Assembly: GCF_049562855.1 (NCBI RefSeq)
Contig: NZ_CP186925.1
Coordinates: 186,001 to 250,000, forward strand
Direction: 5' to 3'
Length of the DNA: 64,000 nucleotides
Source: Ruminococcus_C callidus
Lineage (GTDB): Bacteria; Bacillota; Clostridia; Oscillospirales; Ruminococcaceae
Part shown: piece by piece, positions 34,213 through 42,281 of the stretch
How positions within the stretch are numbered: position 1 is the first letter of the stretch
Layout of the letters: each line of letters begins with the position of its first letter
The notes under the pieces: model-generated
Told to the model about the DNA's origin: nothing
The model's input: only the letters and a program-made list of their open reading frames with translations
Database searches by the model: none
Program-made: the position numbers and the translations under genes

Positions 34213-35181
34213 ATGGCAGGAGGACAACAGCCTCAGGAAAATGACGTTCCGGTATACCTGTTTACCGGCTTTCTGGAAGCAGGCAAGACCAAGTTTATTC
34301 AGGAAACCTTAGAGGACAAGCGGTTCAATTCCGGCGAAAAGACCATGCTGCTGCTCTGTGAGGAGGGCGAGGAGGAATACGATATTTCCGCTATGCCCTG
34401 TCAGGAGATCTATATCCGCACCATTGAGGAGCCGGAGGAACTGAATCCGGCACACTTGCAGGAACTGCTGAAAGAATGCGGTGCTACCCGCGTGGTGCTG
34501 GAGTACAACGGCATGTGGCAGCTACAGCAGCTGTTCCAGAATCTGCCGGACGACTGGGCAGTGTATCAGGAAATGTTCTTTGCCGATGCCACCACGTTCC
34601 TGCAATATAACGCCAATATGCGGAGCCTTGTGGTGGACAAGCTGAACACCTGCGAACTGGTAGTATTCAACCGGTTCGGCAAGGACATGGACAAAATGGA
34701 ATTTCACAAGATCGTCCGCGGTGTCAGCCGCCGGACAGATATTGCCTATGAGTATGCAGACGGACATGTGGAATACGACGAGATCGAGGATCCGCTGCCC
34801 TTTGACGTAAATGCACCGGTGATTCGGCTGGCAGACACGGACTATGCTCTGTGGTATCGGGACATCATGGAAGACCCGAAAAAATATGACGGCAAGACCG
34901 TTTCATTCCGCGGTATTGTTGCCGTAGATCCGAAATTCCCGCCCAATACGTTTGCCGTAGGCAGACACGTGATGACCTGCTGTGTGGAAGATATTACGTA
35001 TAGCTGCGTTGTGGCAGAGTGGGAAAAGGCAAGCGTGCTCCAGACACGGCAGTGGGTGCAGGTGACCGGAAAGATCCACGTGCAGAAGCATAAGCTGTAC
35101 CGCGGCAAGGGACCGGTGTTGCAGGTGCAGGAAGTCGTGATGACAAGTGCACCGGAACAGGAAGTGGCAACGTTCTATTAA
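34213..35181 (+). CDS. CobW-like GTPase fused to a DUF1980/TIGR03943-like domain
   Basis: This 322-residue protein starts at ATG 34213 after AAAGGAGG. Walker A LFTGFLEAGKTKF (about residues 16-28) opens a G3E-like domain without the CxCC motif. From about residue 225, KKYDGKTVSFRGIVAVDP, HVMTCCVEDITYSCVVAEW and WVQVTGKIHV match the C-terminal domain of DUF1980 proteins, which normally partner with a DUF318 permease and are often zinc-regulated. The gene is 15 bases after the His-rich GTPase, so a joint metal role is likely. The fusion is inferred by motif. Confidence 0.75.
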   Translation: MAGGQQPQENDVPVYLFTGFLEAGKTKFIQETLEDKRFNSGEKTMLLLCEEGEEEYDISAMPCQEIYIRTIEEPEELNPAHLQELLKECGATRVVLEYNGMWQLQQLFQNLPDDWAVYQEMFFADATTFLQYNANMRSLVVDKLNTCELVVFNRFGKDMDKMEFHKIVRGVSRRTDIAYEYADGHVEYDEIEDPLPFDVNAPVIRLADTDYALWYRDIMEDPKKYDGKTVSFRGIVAVDPKFPPNTFAVGRHVMTCCVEDITYSCVVAEWEKASVLQTRQWVQVTGKIHVQKHKLYRGKGPVLQVQEVVMTSAPEQEVATFY

Positions 35182-35228
35182 GGCGAATCGCTGCTTGCGA
35201 GGTGCTGTACGCATGGTGAAAAATTGCA

Positions 35229-35460
35229 CCGAAAAGTAAAGTTTTTCGGTCCAGCAGTTTTTCAAAAATGCTGGCGAGGTCCAGGGCGAGAAGCCCTGGT
35301 CGCTGTCCGCAGACAGCGAAATCTCTGTGCCATGCTTTGGGCACACGGAGAAAAGGGTGAGAAAATCGACAGATTTTCGAGGGAAAGCGAACAAGACCGC
35401 TTTCCCTGGCTGCCCTTTTTCAAAAAGAAATAACTTGAAAATATCCCAGCGGGATATTTC
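35229..35460. other. String of eight consecutive hairpins
   Basis: Hairpins by eye: 35229-35249 CCGAAAA/TTTTTCGG; 35251-35274 CCAGCA/TGCTGG with TTTTT/AAAAA; 35281-35299 CCAGGGC/GCCCTGG; 35301-35318 CGCTGTC/GACAGCG; 35327-35344 GTGCC/GGCAC; 35361-35378 GAAAAT/ATTTTC; 35381-35406 GGGAAAGCG/CGCTTTCCC; 35438-35460 AAATATCCC/GGGATATTT. It fills the gap between the DUF1980 fusion and the deacetylase. Short frames through it have no ribosome binding site. It is unrelated to the palindromic element family. Confidence 0.7.
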
Positions 35461-35529
35461 CAACGAATTTTCACTCCCATTCTGCACAAACTCTCTACAG
35501 CTGCAAATGCAGCGAGGGAGGGAATGCAG

Positions 35530-36276
35530 ATGAGAAATCGTTGGACGACTGGTCTGTTGTCCGGCTTGCTGACAGTGGCAGTGCTTCCGGTTTCGCCGGT
35601 CAGTGCCGTCAGCGGCGAGGTGATCGGCTACGGGCAGGGCACCGCGGTGGACAGTGAAAACCGTCCCGTTGATGCGGTGGCATTTGACGCACAGTATGCC
35701 CGATACGATGCCTACGCCACAACGCCCGACCGCAGCCAGATCTTGCTGACCTTTGACCAGGGGTACGAGAACGGCTATACCGGACAGATTCTGGACACCC
35801 TGCGGGAAAAGCAGGTGCACGCCGTCTTTTTCCTCACCGGCGACTATGCCAAAAAGGAAACAGATCTTGTGAACCGCATGATCGCAGAGGGACACGTGCT
35901 GGGCAACCACGGCATGACACATGCCAGCCTGCCTACGCTTTCCGAAGCAGAAGCCAAGGCGGAAATTATGGATCTGCACCAGTATGTGCTGGACAAATAC
36001 GGCTATGAGATGCAGTATTTCCGCTGCCCCTGCGGGGAATACTCCGAGGCGGCACTGGAAACCGCACAGGCATGCGGCTATCGGACACTGTTCTGGAGCG
36101 ATGCCTACGTGGACTGGAAAACCGATGCCCAGCCGGATCCGGCGGAATCTCTGGAACGGCTCAGGGCACACGCACACGGCGGCGAGATCCTCCTGCTGCA
36201 CGCGGTGTCTTCCACTAACGCCGAGATTCTGGGCGACCTGATCGATGCCCTCCGTGCAGAGGGATATACACTGTAA
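35530..36276 (+). CDS. PdaA-like polysaccharide deacetylase, secreted
   Basis: ATG 35530 is chosen because AGGGAGG lies nine bases upstream; ATG 35524 is too close. A signal peptide (LLSGLLTVAVLPVSPVSA) precedes a NodB domain with LLTFDQGYENGYT (catalytic Asp), the metal-binding NHGMTH and the FRCPCGEYS motif. The TFDxGYENGYT form is typical of PdaA, the muramic-delta-lactam de-N-acetylase of spore cortex. At about 248 residues it matches that family. It is preceded by the hairpin string and followed by a terminator. Confidence 0.85.
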   Translation: MRNRWTTGLLSGLLTVAVLPVSPVSAVSGEVIGYGQGTAVDSENRPVDAVAFDAQYARYDAYATTPDRSQILLTFDQGYENGYTGQILDTLREKQVHAVFFLTGDYAKKETDLVNRMIAEGHVLGNHGMTHASLPTLSEAEAKAEIMDLHQYVLDKYGYEMQYFRCPCGEYSEAALETAQACGYRTLFWSDAYVDWKTDAQPDPAESLERLRAHAHGGEILLLHAVSSTNAEILGDLIDALRAEGYTL

Positions 36277-36280
36277 TGGA

Positions 36281-36310
36281 AACAACCCGACGATTTGTCG
36301 GGTTGTTTTT
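36281..36310 (+). terminator. Terminator after the deacetylase
   Basis: AACAACCCGACGA/TTGTCGGGTTGTT followed by TTT. Confidence 0.92.
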
Positions 36311-36411
36311 GTCACGGCTGCCGAATGTTGTACCTTTCCGCAGATATGGGGCAATTTCACAGTACGGTATCTGTCTAAAACGTCAAAATTTTAAAACACA
36401 TAGAAAACCTA

Positions 36412-36440
36412 TTGACACTATAGGCGAATTGTGATATAAT
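36412..36440 (+). promoter_or_regulatory. Promoter of metY
   Basis: TTGACA (36412-36417), 17 bases, TATAAT (36435-36440). Confidence 0.88.
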
Positions 36441-36466
36441 ACAACCATAGCAAAGGAAACCAAACC

Positions 36467-36529
36467 GAAAGAAACACTGCATAAAGCCCGTCTGACGGCT
36501 TTGCACACAATCTGCTAGCAGTGTTTTCT
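36467..36529. repeat. Truncated palindromic element in the metY leader
   Basis: GAAAGAAACACTGCATAAAG and CCCGTCTGACGGCTTTGCAC match the left half of the GGAAACACTG elements; the right side is reduced to AGCAGTGTTTTCTGA. It would be transcribed in the metY 5' UTR. Confidence 0.8.
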
Positions 36530-36573
36530 GAATGCCCGCAGGGCACGGACGAAATAGAAAGGAAAGATTCACC

Positions 36574-37863
36574 ATGGCAAATCAGGAATATCGTTTTGAA
36601 ACCAAACAGGTACATGTCGGTCAGGAACAGCCGGACCCGACCACTGATGCAAGAGCAGTGCCGATCTATGCGACCACTTCTTATGTGTTCAAGGATTCCG
36701 CACAGGCAGCTGGCCGTTTCGGTCTGACAGAATCGGGCAACATCTACACCCGTCTGATGAACCCGACCAACGACGTTTTTGAAAAGCGTATCGCCGCACT
36801 GGAAAACGGTGCAGCTGCACTGGCAACCGCAACCGGTTCCGCAGCAATTGACTATTCCATTCGCAATATCGCAGGCAGCGGCGACCATATCGTTTCTTCG
36901 CAGACGGTTTACGGCGGCACCTATAACCTGTTCGCAAACACTTACGCAGAGATCGGTATCGAAACCACTTTCGTAGATGCACACGATCCGGCAAATATCG
37001 AAGCAGCCATTCGCCCGAACACCAAGGCAGTGTATGTGGAATCTCTGGGCAACCCGAATTCTGACGTGGTAGACATGGAAGCAATTGCAGAGATCGCTCA
37101 CAAGCACGGTCTGCCGCTGATCGTGGACAACACTTTCGCAACACCGTTCCTGTTCCGTCCGCTGGAACACGGTGCAGATGTTGTGGTACACTCTGCAACC
37201 AAGTTCATCGGCGGTCACGGTACCGTGATGGGCGGCGTTGTTGTAGACGGCGGTAAATTTGACTGGGCAGCAAGCGACAAGTTCCCGGGACTGTCTAAGC
37301 CGAATCCGTCCTATCACGGCGTTGTCTTTACAGAAGCATGCGGCAATATCGCCTATATCATGAAGCTTCGCACCACCCTGATGCGGGATACCGGTGCGAC
37401 CCTGTCCCCGTTCCATTCGTTCCTGCTGCTGCAAGGGCTGGAAACCCTGTCCCTGCGTGTAGAACGCCACGTAGAGAACGCTCTGAAGGTGGTAGATTAC
37501 CTGAAGAATCACCCCATGGTCAAGAAGGTCAACCACCCGTCGCAGGCAACCGGCAAGGATCTGGAACTGTACAACAAGTACTATCCGAACGGCGGTGCAT
37601 CGATCTTCACCTTCGAACTGAACGGCACCAAGGAGCAGGCACAGAAGTTCACAGAATCCCTGAAGATCTTCTCGCTGCTGGCAAACGTCGCAGACGTGAA
37701 ATCTCTGGTGATCCATCCGGCATCTACGACCCATTCGCAGATGACTGAGGAAGAACTGCTGGCAGCCGGCATCACACCGACCACCGTTCGTCTGTCTATC
37801 GGTATCGAGCATATCGACGACATTCTGGCAGATCTGGAGCAGGGCTTCGAGGCAGTCAAGTAA
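36574..37863 (+). CDS. metY: O-acetylhomoserine sulfhydrylase
   Basis: This 429-residue Cys/Met-metabolism PLP enzyme has the Schiff-base Lys in VVHSATKFIGGHGTVMGG (near residue 210) and Tyr/Arg contacts NIYTRLMNPTNDVFE. The length and the insertion ASDKFPGLSKPNPSYHG fit O-acetylhomoserine aminocarboxypropyltransferase, which makes homocysteine from sulfide, rather than cystathionine gamma-synthase. ATG 36574 follows GAAAGGA. Its neighbours downstream handle cysteine sulfur. Confidence 0.92.
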   Translation: MANQEYRFETKQVHVGQEQPDPTTDARAVPIYATTSYVFKDSAQAAGRFGLTESGNIYTRLMNPTNDVFEKRIAALENGAAALATATGSAAIDYSIRNIAGSGDHIVSSQTVYGGTYNLFANTYAEIGIETTFVDAHDPANIEAAIRPNTKAVYVESLGNPNSDVVDMEAIAEIAHKHGLPLIVDNTFATPFLFRPLEHGADVVVHSATKFIGGHGTVMGGVVVDGGKFDWAASDKFPGLSKPNPSYHGVVFTEACGNIAYIMKLRTTLMRDTGATLSPFHSFLLLQGLETLSLRVERHVENALKVVDYLKNHPMVKKVNHPSQATGKDLELYNKYYPNGGASIFTFELNGTKEQAQKFTESLKIFSLLANVADVKSLVIHPASTTHSQMTEEELLAAGITPTTVRLSIGIEHIDDILADLEQGFEAVK

Positions 37864-37906
37864 AAAACCAACAGCAATTTCGAGAGAGAAAACTGGTTAT
37901 CAATAG

Positions 37907-37950
37907 AAAAGCGGGGAGTGCCGGAAACCAGCGGCAATCCCCGCTTTTTG
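37907..37950 (+). terminator. Terminator after metY
   Basis: AAAAGCGGGGA/TCCCCGCTTTTT with an inner GCCGG/CAGCGGC part. Confidence 0.85.
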
Positions 37951-37975
37951 TTCTAAGGAAACGGAGGAATCCCCA

Positions 37976-39163
37976 TTGCAAATATACGCAGATAATGCAG
38001 CTACCACAAAGCCCTCTAAAGCGGCAGTGCGTGCCATGCTGTCCTGTCTGGAACAGAACTACGGCAACCCCTCCAGTCTGCACCATATAGGGCAGGCTGC
38101 CGCAGAAGCCTTGTTGCAGGCACGGCAGGACATTGCCGGCTGTCTGGGCTGTACGGCGAGAGAGATCTACTTCACCTCCGGCGGCAGCGAAGCCGACAAT
38201 CAGGCACTGCGGTCTGCCGCCTATGCCGGTGCCAGGTCCGGTAAGAAGCACCTCATTTCCACCGCGATCGAGCACCACGCCATTCTTCACACCCTGAAGC
38301 AGCTGGAGGAGGAGGGCTTTTCCGTGACGCTGCTGCCGGTTTCGGAAACCGGTATGGTTACACCGGAAGCGGTGCAGGCGGCAATTCGTCCGGACACCTG
38401 TCTGGTCAGTGTGATGTTTGCCAACAATGAAATTGGCACGATCGAACCCATTGCAGAGATCGGAGCAGTCTGCCGTGAAAAGGGTGTGCTGTTCCACACC
38501 GATGCCGTGCAGGCGGTGGGACATGTGCCGATCGACCTGTCGCAATTGCCGGTGGACATGCTCTCTCTGTCCGCCCATAAATTCCATGGTCCCAAAGGCG
38601 TGGGTGTGCTGTACGCCAAACGGGGGACACCGCTGCACAGCCTGATCTGCGGCGGGGCACAGGAACGGGGCATGCGTGCCGGCACGGAAAATCTGCCGGC
38701 AATCGCAGGCATGGCGGCGGCACTGCGGGAAGCATGTGCAAATCTGGAACAGAACGCTGCCTATGTTGCCGGTCTGCGGGATCGGCTGATCGCAGGGCTG
38801 GAAACCATTCCCCACAGTCTGCTTAGCGGCGACCGGAAGAACCGTCTGGCGGGGAACGTGAACTTCTGCTTCGAGGGCGTAGCGGGCGAAGCCCTGCTGC
38901 TTCTGCTGGACGCAAAGGGCATCTGTGCCTCCTCCGGCTCTGCCTGCACCTCCGGTTCACTGGAGCCCAGCCATGTGCTGCTGGCAGTGGGCGTGCCCTA
39001 TGAGGCGGCACACGGCTCTCTGCGGCTGTCGCTGTCTGCGGAGAACACGCCGGAAGAAGTGGAATACTTGTTGAAAGCAGTGCCGGAAGTGGTGACACGT
39101 CTGCGGAGCATGTCGCCGGTTTGGCGGGACTTGGAAGAAGGGAGAAAGCCCCATGTTATATAG
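37976..39163 (+). CDS. Cysteine desulfurase, NifS/IscS family
   Basis: This 395-residue PLP enzyme takes sulfur from cysteine. It begins at TTG 37976, eight bases after GGAGG, because the family start (IYADNAATTKPS) lies exactly there and no ATG is near. The Schiff-base Lys is in LSAHKFHGPKGVG (near residue 203) and the catalytic Cys loop is ASSGSACTSGSLEPSHVL (near 325-342). The scaffold gene overlaps its end by 11 bases, so the two form an Fe-S cluster or thiolation unit. Confidence 0.93.
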   Translation: MQIYADNAATTKPSKAAVRAMLSCLEQNYGNPSSLHHIGQAAAEALLQARQDIAGCLGCTAREIYFTSGGSEADNQALRSAAYAGARSGKKHLISTAIEHHAILHTLKQLEEEGFSVTLLPVSETGMVTPEAVQAAIRPDTCLVSVMFANNEIGTIEPIAEIGAVCREKGVLFHTDAVQAVGHVPIDLSQLPVDMLSLSAHKFHGPKGVGVLYAKRGTPLHSLICGGAQERGMRAGTENLPAIAGMAAALREACANLEQNAAYVAGLRDRLIAGLETIPHSLLSGDRKNRLAGNVNFCFEGVAGEALLLLLDAKGICASSGSACTSGSLEPSHVLLAVGVPYEAAHGSLRLSLSAENTPEEVEYLLKAVPEVVTRLRSMSPVWRDLEEGRKPHVI

Positions 39164-39566
39164 TGCAAAGGTCATGGATCATTTCATGAACCCGCGGAAC
39201 GTCGGCATCATGGAGGACGCAGACGGCGTGGGACAGGTGGGCAGTGCCCGCTGCGGCGATACCATGAAAATTTACCTGAAAATTCAGGACGGCATCATCA
39301 CCAGGGCGACCTTTGAAACGTTCGGCTGCGGCACTGCCATTGCTTCCAGTTCCATGGCAACGGTATTGATTACCGGAAAGCCCCTGTCACAGGCACTGGC
39401 TCTCACCAATCAGGCCGTGGCAGAGGCTCTGGACGGGCTGCCGGAACAGAAGCTGCACTGTTCCGTGCTGGCGGAGCAGGCAGTCCGTGCCGCGGTCAGG
39501 GACTACTACGACCGCAGCCACATTCCCTATGATCCGGCAGATTTTCCGGTGTATGAGGAAGAATAG
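39153..39566 (+). CDS. IscU/NifU-like iron-sulfur scaffold
   Basis: This 137-residue protein has the three ligand cysteines of the family: ARCGDTM (about residue 34), FGCGTAIASSS (about 59) and HCSVLAEQA (about 102). It receives sulfur from the desulfurase encoded upstream, with which it overlaps. NifU-type orientation after nifS without iscA or hscBA is typical of clostridia. A terminator follows. Confidence 0.93.
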   Translation: MLYSAKVMDHFMNPRNVGIMEDADGVGQVGSARCGDTMKIYLKIQDGIITRATFETFGCGTAIASSSMATVLITGKPLSQALALTNQAVAEALDGLPEQKLHCSVLAEQAVRAAVRDYYDRSHIPYDPADFPVYEEE

Positions 39567-39573
39567 GCAAACT

Positions 39574-39606
39574 CAGACCGTGCATTTGAAATGTGCGGTC
39601 TTTTTG
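39574..39606 (+). terminator. Terminator after the scaffold gene
   Basis: GACCGTGCAT/ATGTGCGGTC followed by TTTTT. Confidence 0.88.
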
Positions 39607-39768
39607 CATTTTCCAGATTTCTCCAATATTTTCGTGGAGGAACAAAATAGAGTATCATTTCTTGTTGAAGATACCGAAATTCTGCTGTTGATATTGACGG
39701 ATGTGCATAAAATAATTATAATGAAAATGGGAACACAATCCCTCATTATTATAAAGGAGATGATTTTT

Positions 39769-40854
39769 ATGATGAAAAAATGGAAAAGGATACTGGGATC
39801 TGCGTTGGCAGTGACTACAGCGGCGGCTTCTGTTTCCAGTATGTCTGCCGGTGCGGTGGCGTTTTACAGCACCAGTCTGGAACCACCCAAGGGATACACC
39901 GAACTGGACGATAAGTCTTTTTTGGCAAGGGCGACAAATTACAGCGATGCCTATACCGTTTATACCGACGGAAAAGCCGAATCGGCAAATCTGTATATTT
40001 TTGAACACTATATGTTTAATAATACGGGGATTCTGGTTTCCGATCTGGATACATTTGAAAAGGTCTACGCCGAAAATCAGGCGGCATTGGGCTTCGGCGG
40101 ATACAGTAAGATTCAGGACAGTGATAAGAACTGGCTGATTTCCATGTGTGATGAGAAGAATGCAGACGGCGTAAATTCCAAAAATCCCGCTGATTTTGAA
40201 AACAAGCGAGATGCTGTGCTGAAGCTTACCCGTGACTTGCAGAAAGCCGGCGTTTTGCTCCAGTCAACCTATCACGCAGTTTGTGCAATGGGAGCAGAGG
40301 GGAACTACTACAACGGCATCTGGGTGAAAAATGTGGAGGAATCCGAAAAAGATGCTGTGCTCCGGCTGGCACGGACAGTGGATTCTGATGCAGAAGTGGA
40401 AATCCGAAATATCGATTACAGCGACGGCATTTCTTGGGAATCGATCAACGTTACCAAGGTAGAATCCATCTATGACGGCATCGCTCTTGCAGAAAAATTG
40501 CAGGAGGCATATCCCGCCGCAGAAGTGGGGCTGGAATATCTGATGTCAGCAGCCGAGAGTATACAGACTTCCGGAGAGCCGGTAGACCTGACTGCTGCGT
40601 ACTATACCGGCGATGTGGACAATGACGAGGCGATCACCAGCAGCGACCTCTATGCCGTCATGCAGTATCTGGCGTGGAAAGGTTCCGGCAAGGAAGCTGT
40701 CACTCTGACCACAGACGGCGAAGCTGCTGAAGCAGCTGCACTGGACGCGGCAGATGTCAACGGGGACGGAAAAATCGACACCACCGATATGTATATGATT
40801 CTGAAATACTGTGCCGAAAAGGGTGCAGGTCTGACACCGAGTTGGACAGAATAA
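39769..40854 (+). CDS. Secreted protein with C-terminal type I dockerin
   Basis: ATG 39769 follows AAAGGAGA (the open frame extends upstream without one). A signal peptide (ILGSALAVTTAAASVSSMSAGA) precedes about 250 residues of unrecognised sequence and a dockerin with two calcium-loop repeats: GDVDNDEAITSSDLYAVMQY and ADVNGDGKIDTTDMYMILKY (about residues 285-350). A spacer of about 20 residues between repeats is slightly long. Dockerins bind cohesin modules of scaffoldins. The N-terminal part shows no glycosidase motif, so its role in a cellulosome-like complex is unknown. Confidence 0.85.
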   Translation: MMKKWKRILGSALAVTTAAASVSSMSAGAVAFYSTSLEPPKGYTELDDKSFLARATNYSDAYTVYTDGKAESANLYIFEHYMFNNTGILVSDLDTFEKVYAENQAALGFGGYSKIQDSDKNWLISMCDEKNADGVNSKNPADFENKRDAVLKLTRDLQKAGVLLQSTYHAVCAMGAEGNYYNGIWVKNVEESEKDAVLRLARTVDSDAEVEIRNIDYSDGISWESINVTKVESIYDGIALAEKLQEAYPAAEVGLEYLMSAAESIQTSGEPVDLTAAYYTGDVDNDEAITSSDLYAVMQYLAWKGSGKEAVTLTTDGEAAEAAALDAADVNGDGKIDTTDMYMILKYCAEKGAGLTPSWTE

Positions 40855-40872
40855 CAGGACAGATAACGATAA

Positions 40873-40921
40873 GAAACGCCGTCCGGCAGGCATATGCTCC
40901 TGTCGGACGGCGTTTTTTTGT
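40873..40921. terminator. Bidirectional terminator between the dockerin gene and aroK
   Basis: AAACGCCGTCCG/CGGACGGCGTTT is a 12-bp stem with T-runs on both strands. The convergent aroK ends 20 bases away. Confidence 0.92.
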
Positions 40922-40941
40922 TTCTGTTGTATGGTGTTCGG

Positions 40942-41433
40942 TCACTGTACCGCTGCGGCGACACGTTCCGCCATTTGTTCCGGCGAAACACCGCCGTCTA
41001 CCACGTGGGAAGCGTGGGCACGGTAGATGCCGGCACGCTGGTCAAACAGCTGGTGCAGTTCTTCCTTGGTGCTGCGTTGCACAATGGGGCGGTTGGTGTC
41101 GCCCTGAATCCGTGCATAGCAGGTGTCGAAGGATTCGTTCAGCAGCACCACAGCTCCGTTTTCGCGGGCGTAGGCAGCACTGTCCGGATTCAGCATGGCA
41201 CCGCCGCCGCAGGCGATCACGGCGTTTTTGGTGCACAGGGTGCGGATCGCCTGAGCCTCCACCTTCCGGAAATACGGTTCGCCCTCTTGAGCAAAAATTT
41301 CCGGAATGCTCCTGCCTTCCTGTTCCACAATATAAGCGTCCGTGTCGATCAGCGGCAGCCCCAGCTGCTTCGCCAGAATCTCGCCCACAGTGGTTTTGCC
41401 GCAGCCCATGAAGCCGCAAAGAAAAATCGTCAT
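40942..41433 (-). CDS. aroK: Shikimate kinase
   Basis: This 163-residue P-loop kinase phosphorylates shikimate at O3. Walker A LCGFMGCGKTTVG (residues 4-16), the DTD motif (LIDTDAYI) and the substrate loop ACGGGAML are intact. ATG 41433 follows GAGG and overlaps the end of aroE; an upstream GTG at 41445 is less likely. It is last in the fabD-aroE-aroK operon. Confidence 0.94.
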   Translation of the reverse strand: MTIFLCGFMGCGKTTVGEILAKQLGLPLIDTDAYIVEQEGRSIPEIFAQEGEPYFRKVEAQAIRTLCTKNAVIACGGGAMLNPDSAAYARENGAVVLLNESFDTCYARIQGDTNRPIVQRSTKEELHQLFDQRAGIYRAHASHVVDGGVSPEQMAERVAAAVQ

Positions 41434-41441
41434 ATGCAGCC

Positions 41442-42281
41442 TCACTTTGTCTGGTTCTGTTCGTCGATGCGTTCTTCCATGTCACAGATAATGGATTCGA
41501 TCTGCTTGTCGGTATAGCTGTCGCCGTTCCAGATCTCGTGGGCACGGACTGCCTGCAATACCAGCATAGCGGCACCGCCCTTTGCCACCTTGCCCTGAGC
41601 CAGAGCCTTGCGGAGGAACAGCGTCTTGGTGGGGTTGTAGATGACATCGAAGAAATAGTTCGCCCCGTCGATCAGTTCATCAGATACCGGACACGCGTCC
41701 ACTTTGGGGAACATGCCCACCGGAGAAGCGTTGATGATGACATCAAACTTGTCGTGAATGTCCGCAGTGACAGCATAGGTCACCTTGGCTTCCGGCATGG
41801 TCTGTTTTGCTTCCTGAATGAACGCTTCCACCAGCTCCTTGTCCTGCGGGATAATGCCAATGGTCAGGTTCGCCCCGTGCCGCAGGGCTTCGGTGGCGAT
41901 CATTCTGCCTACGCCGCCGCAGCCGATGAGCAGCACCTTGCCGTCCATGGGGTACTCTTTCACAGACATGGTGAAGCCGTCACAGTCGGTGTTATAGCCG
42001 ATCAGCTTGCCGTTCTGGTTTGCCACACAGTTGACGGAGTTGTACCGCTTTGCACTTTCGTCCAGTTCGTCCACTATGGGAATAATCGCCATTTTATGGG
42101 GAATGGTAATGTTGAATCCCTGTAAGCTACGCAGATAGGGCTCTTTTCCCTCCAGATGCTCCGGTGCAATGTCGGTAAGGGTATAGCTGGCTTCTCTGCC
42201 CGCCATGGCGAACAGCCGTTCGTGAATAAACGGGGACATGGAGTGTCCCAGCGGGTGTCCGATCAGTGTATACTGTTCCAT
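41442..42281 (-). CDS. aroE: Shikimate dehydrogenase
   Basis: This 279-residue enzyme reduces 3-dehydroshikimate with NADPH. The substrate motif LGHSMSPFIHE (residues 11-21), catalytic Lys in FNITIPHKMAI, and the Rossmann loop LLIGCGGVGRM are present. The start codon shares its A with the fabD stop codon (TAATG), so the two are translationally coupled. Confidence 0.94.
   Translation of the reverse strand: MEQYTLIGHPLGHSMSPFIHERLFAMAGREASYTLTDIAPEHLEGKEPYLRSLQGFNITIPHKMAIIPIVDELDESAKRYNSVNCVANQNGKLIGYNTDCDGFTMSVKEYPMDGKVLLIGCGGVGRMIATEALRHGANLTIGIIPQDKELVEAFIQEAKQTMPEAKVTYAVTADIHDKFDVIINASPVGMFPKVDACPVSDELIDGANYFFDVIYNPTKTLFLRKALAQGKVAKGGAAMLVLQAVRAHEIWNGDSYTDKQIESIICDMEERIDEQNQTK

Noticed and set aside
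33598..34227. Val/Met-rich minus-strand frame opposite the His-rich repeats
   Set aside because: It is the antisense shadow of CAC/CAT/GAC codons; no start site signal and unlikely membrane protein of only Val and Met.
35224..35533. Two plus-strand frames of about 69 residues over the hairpin block
   Set aside because: No ribosome binding site, and the sequence is explained by hairpins. I treat it as non-coding.
36467..36573. Possible SAM or T-box riboswitch before metY
   Set aside because: The leader is only about 125 bases, over half of it is a truncated repeat element, and no riboswitch core or T-box sequence is seen.
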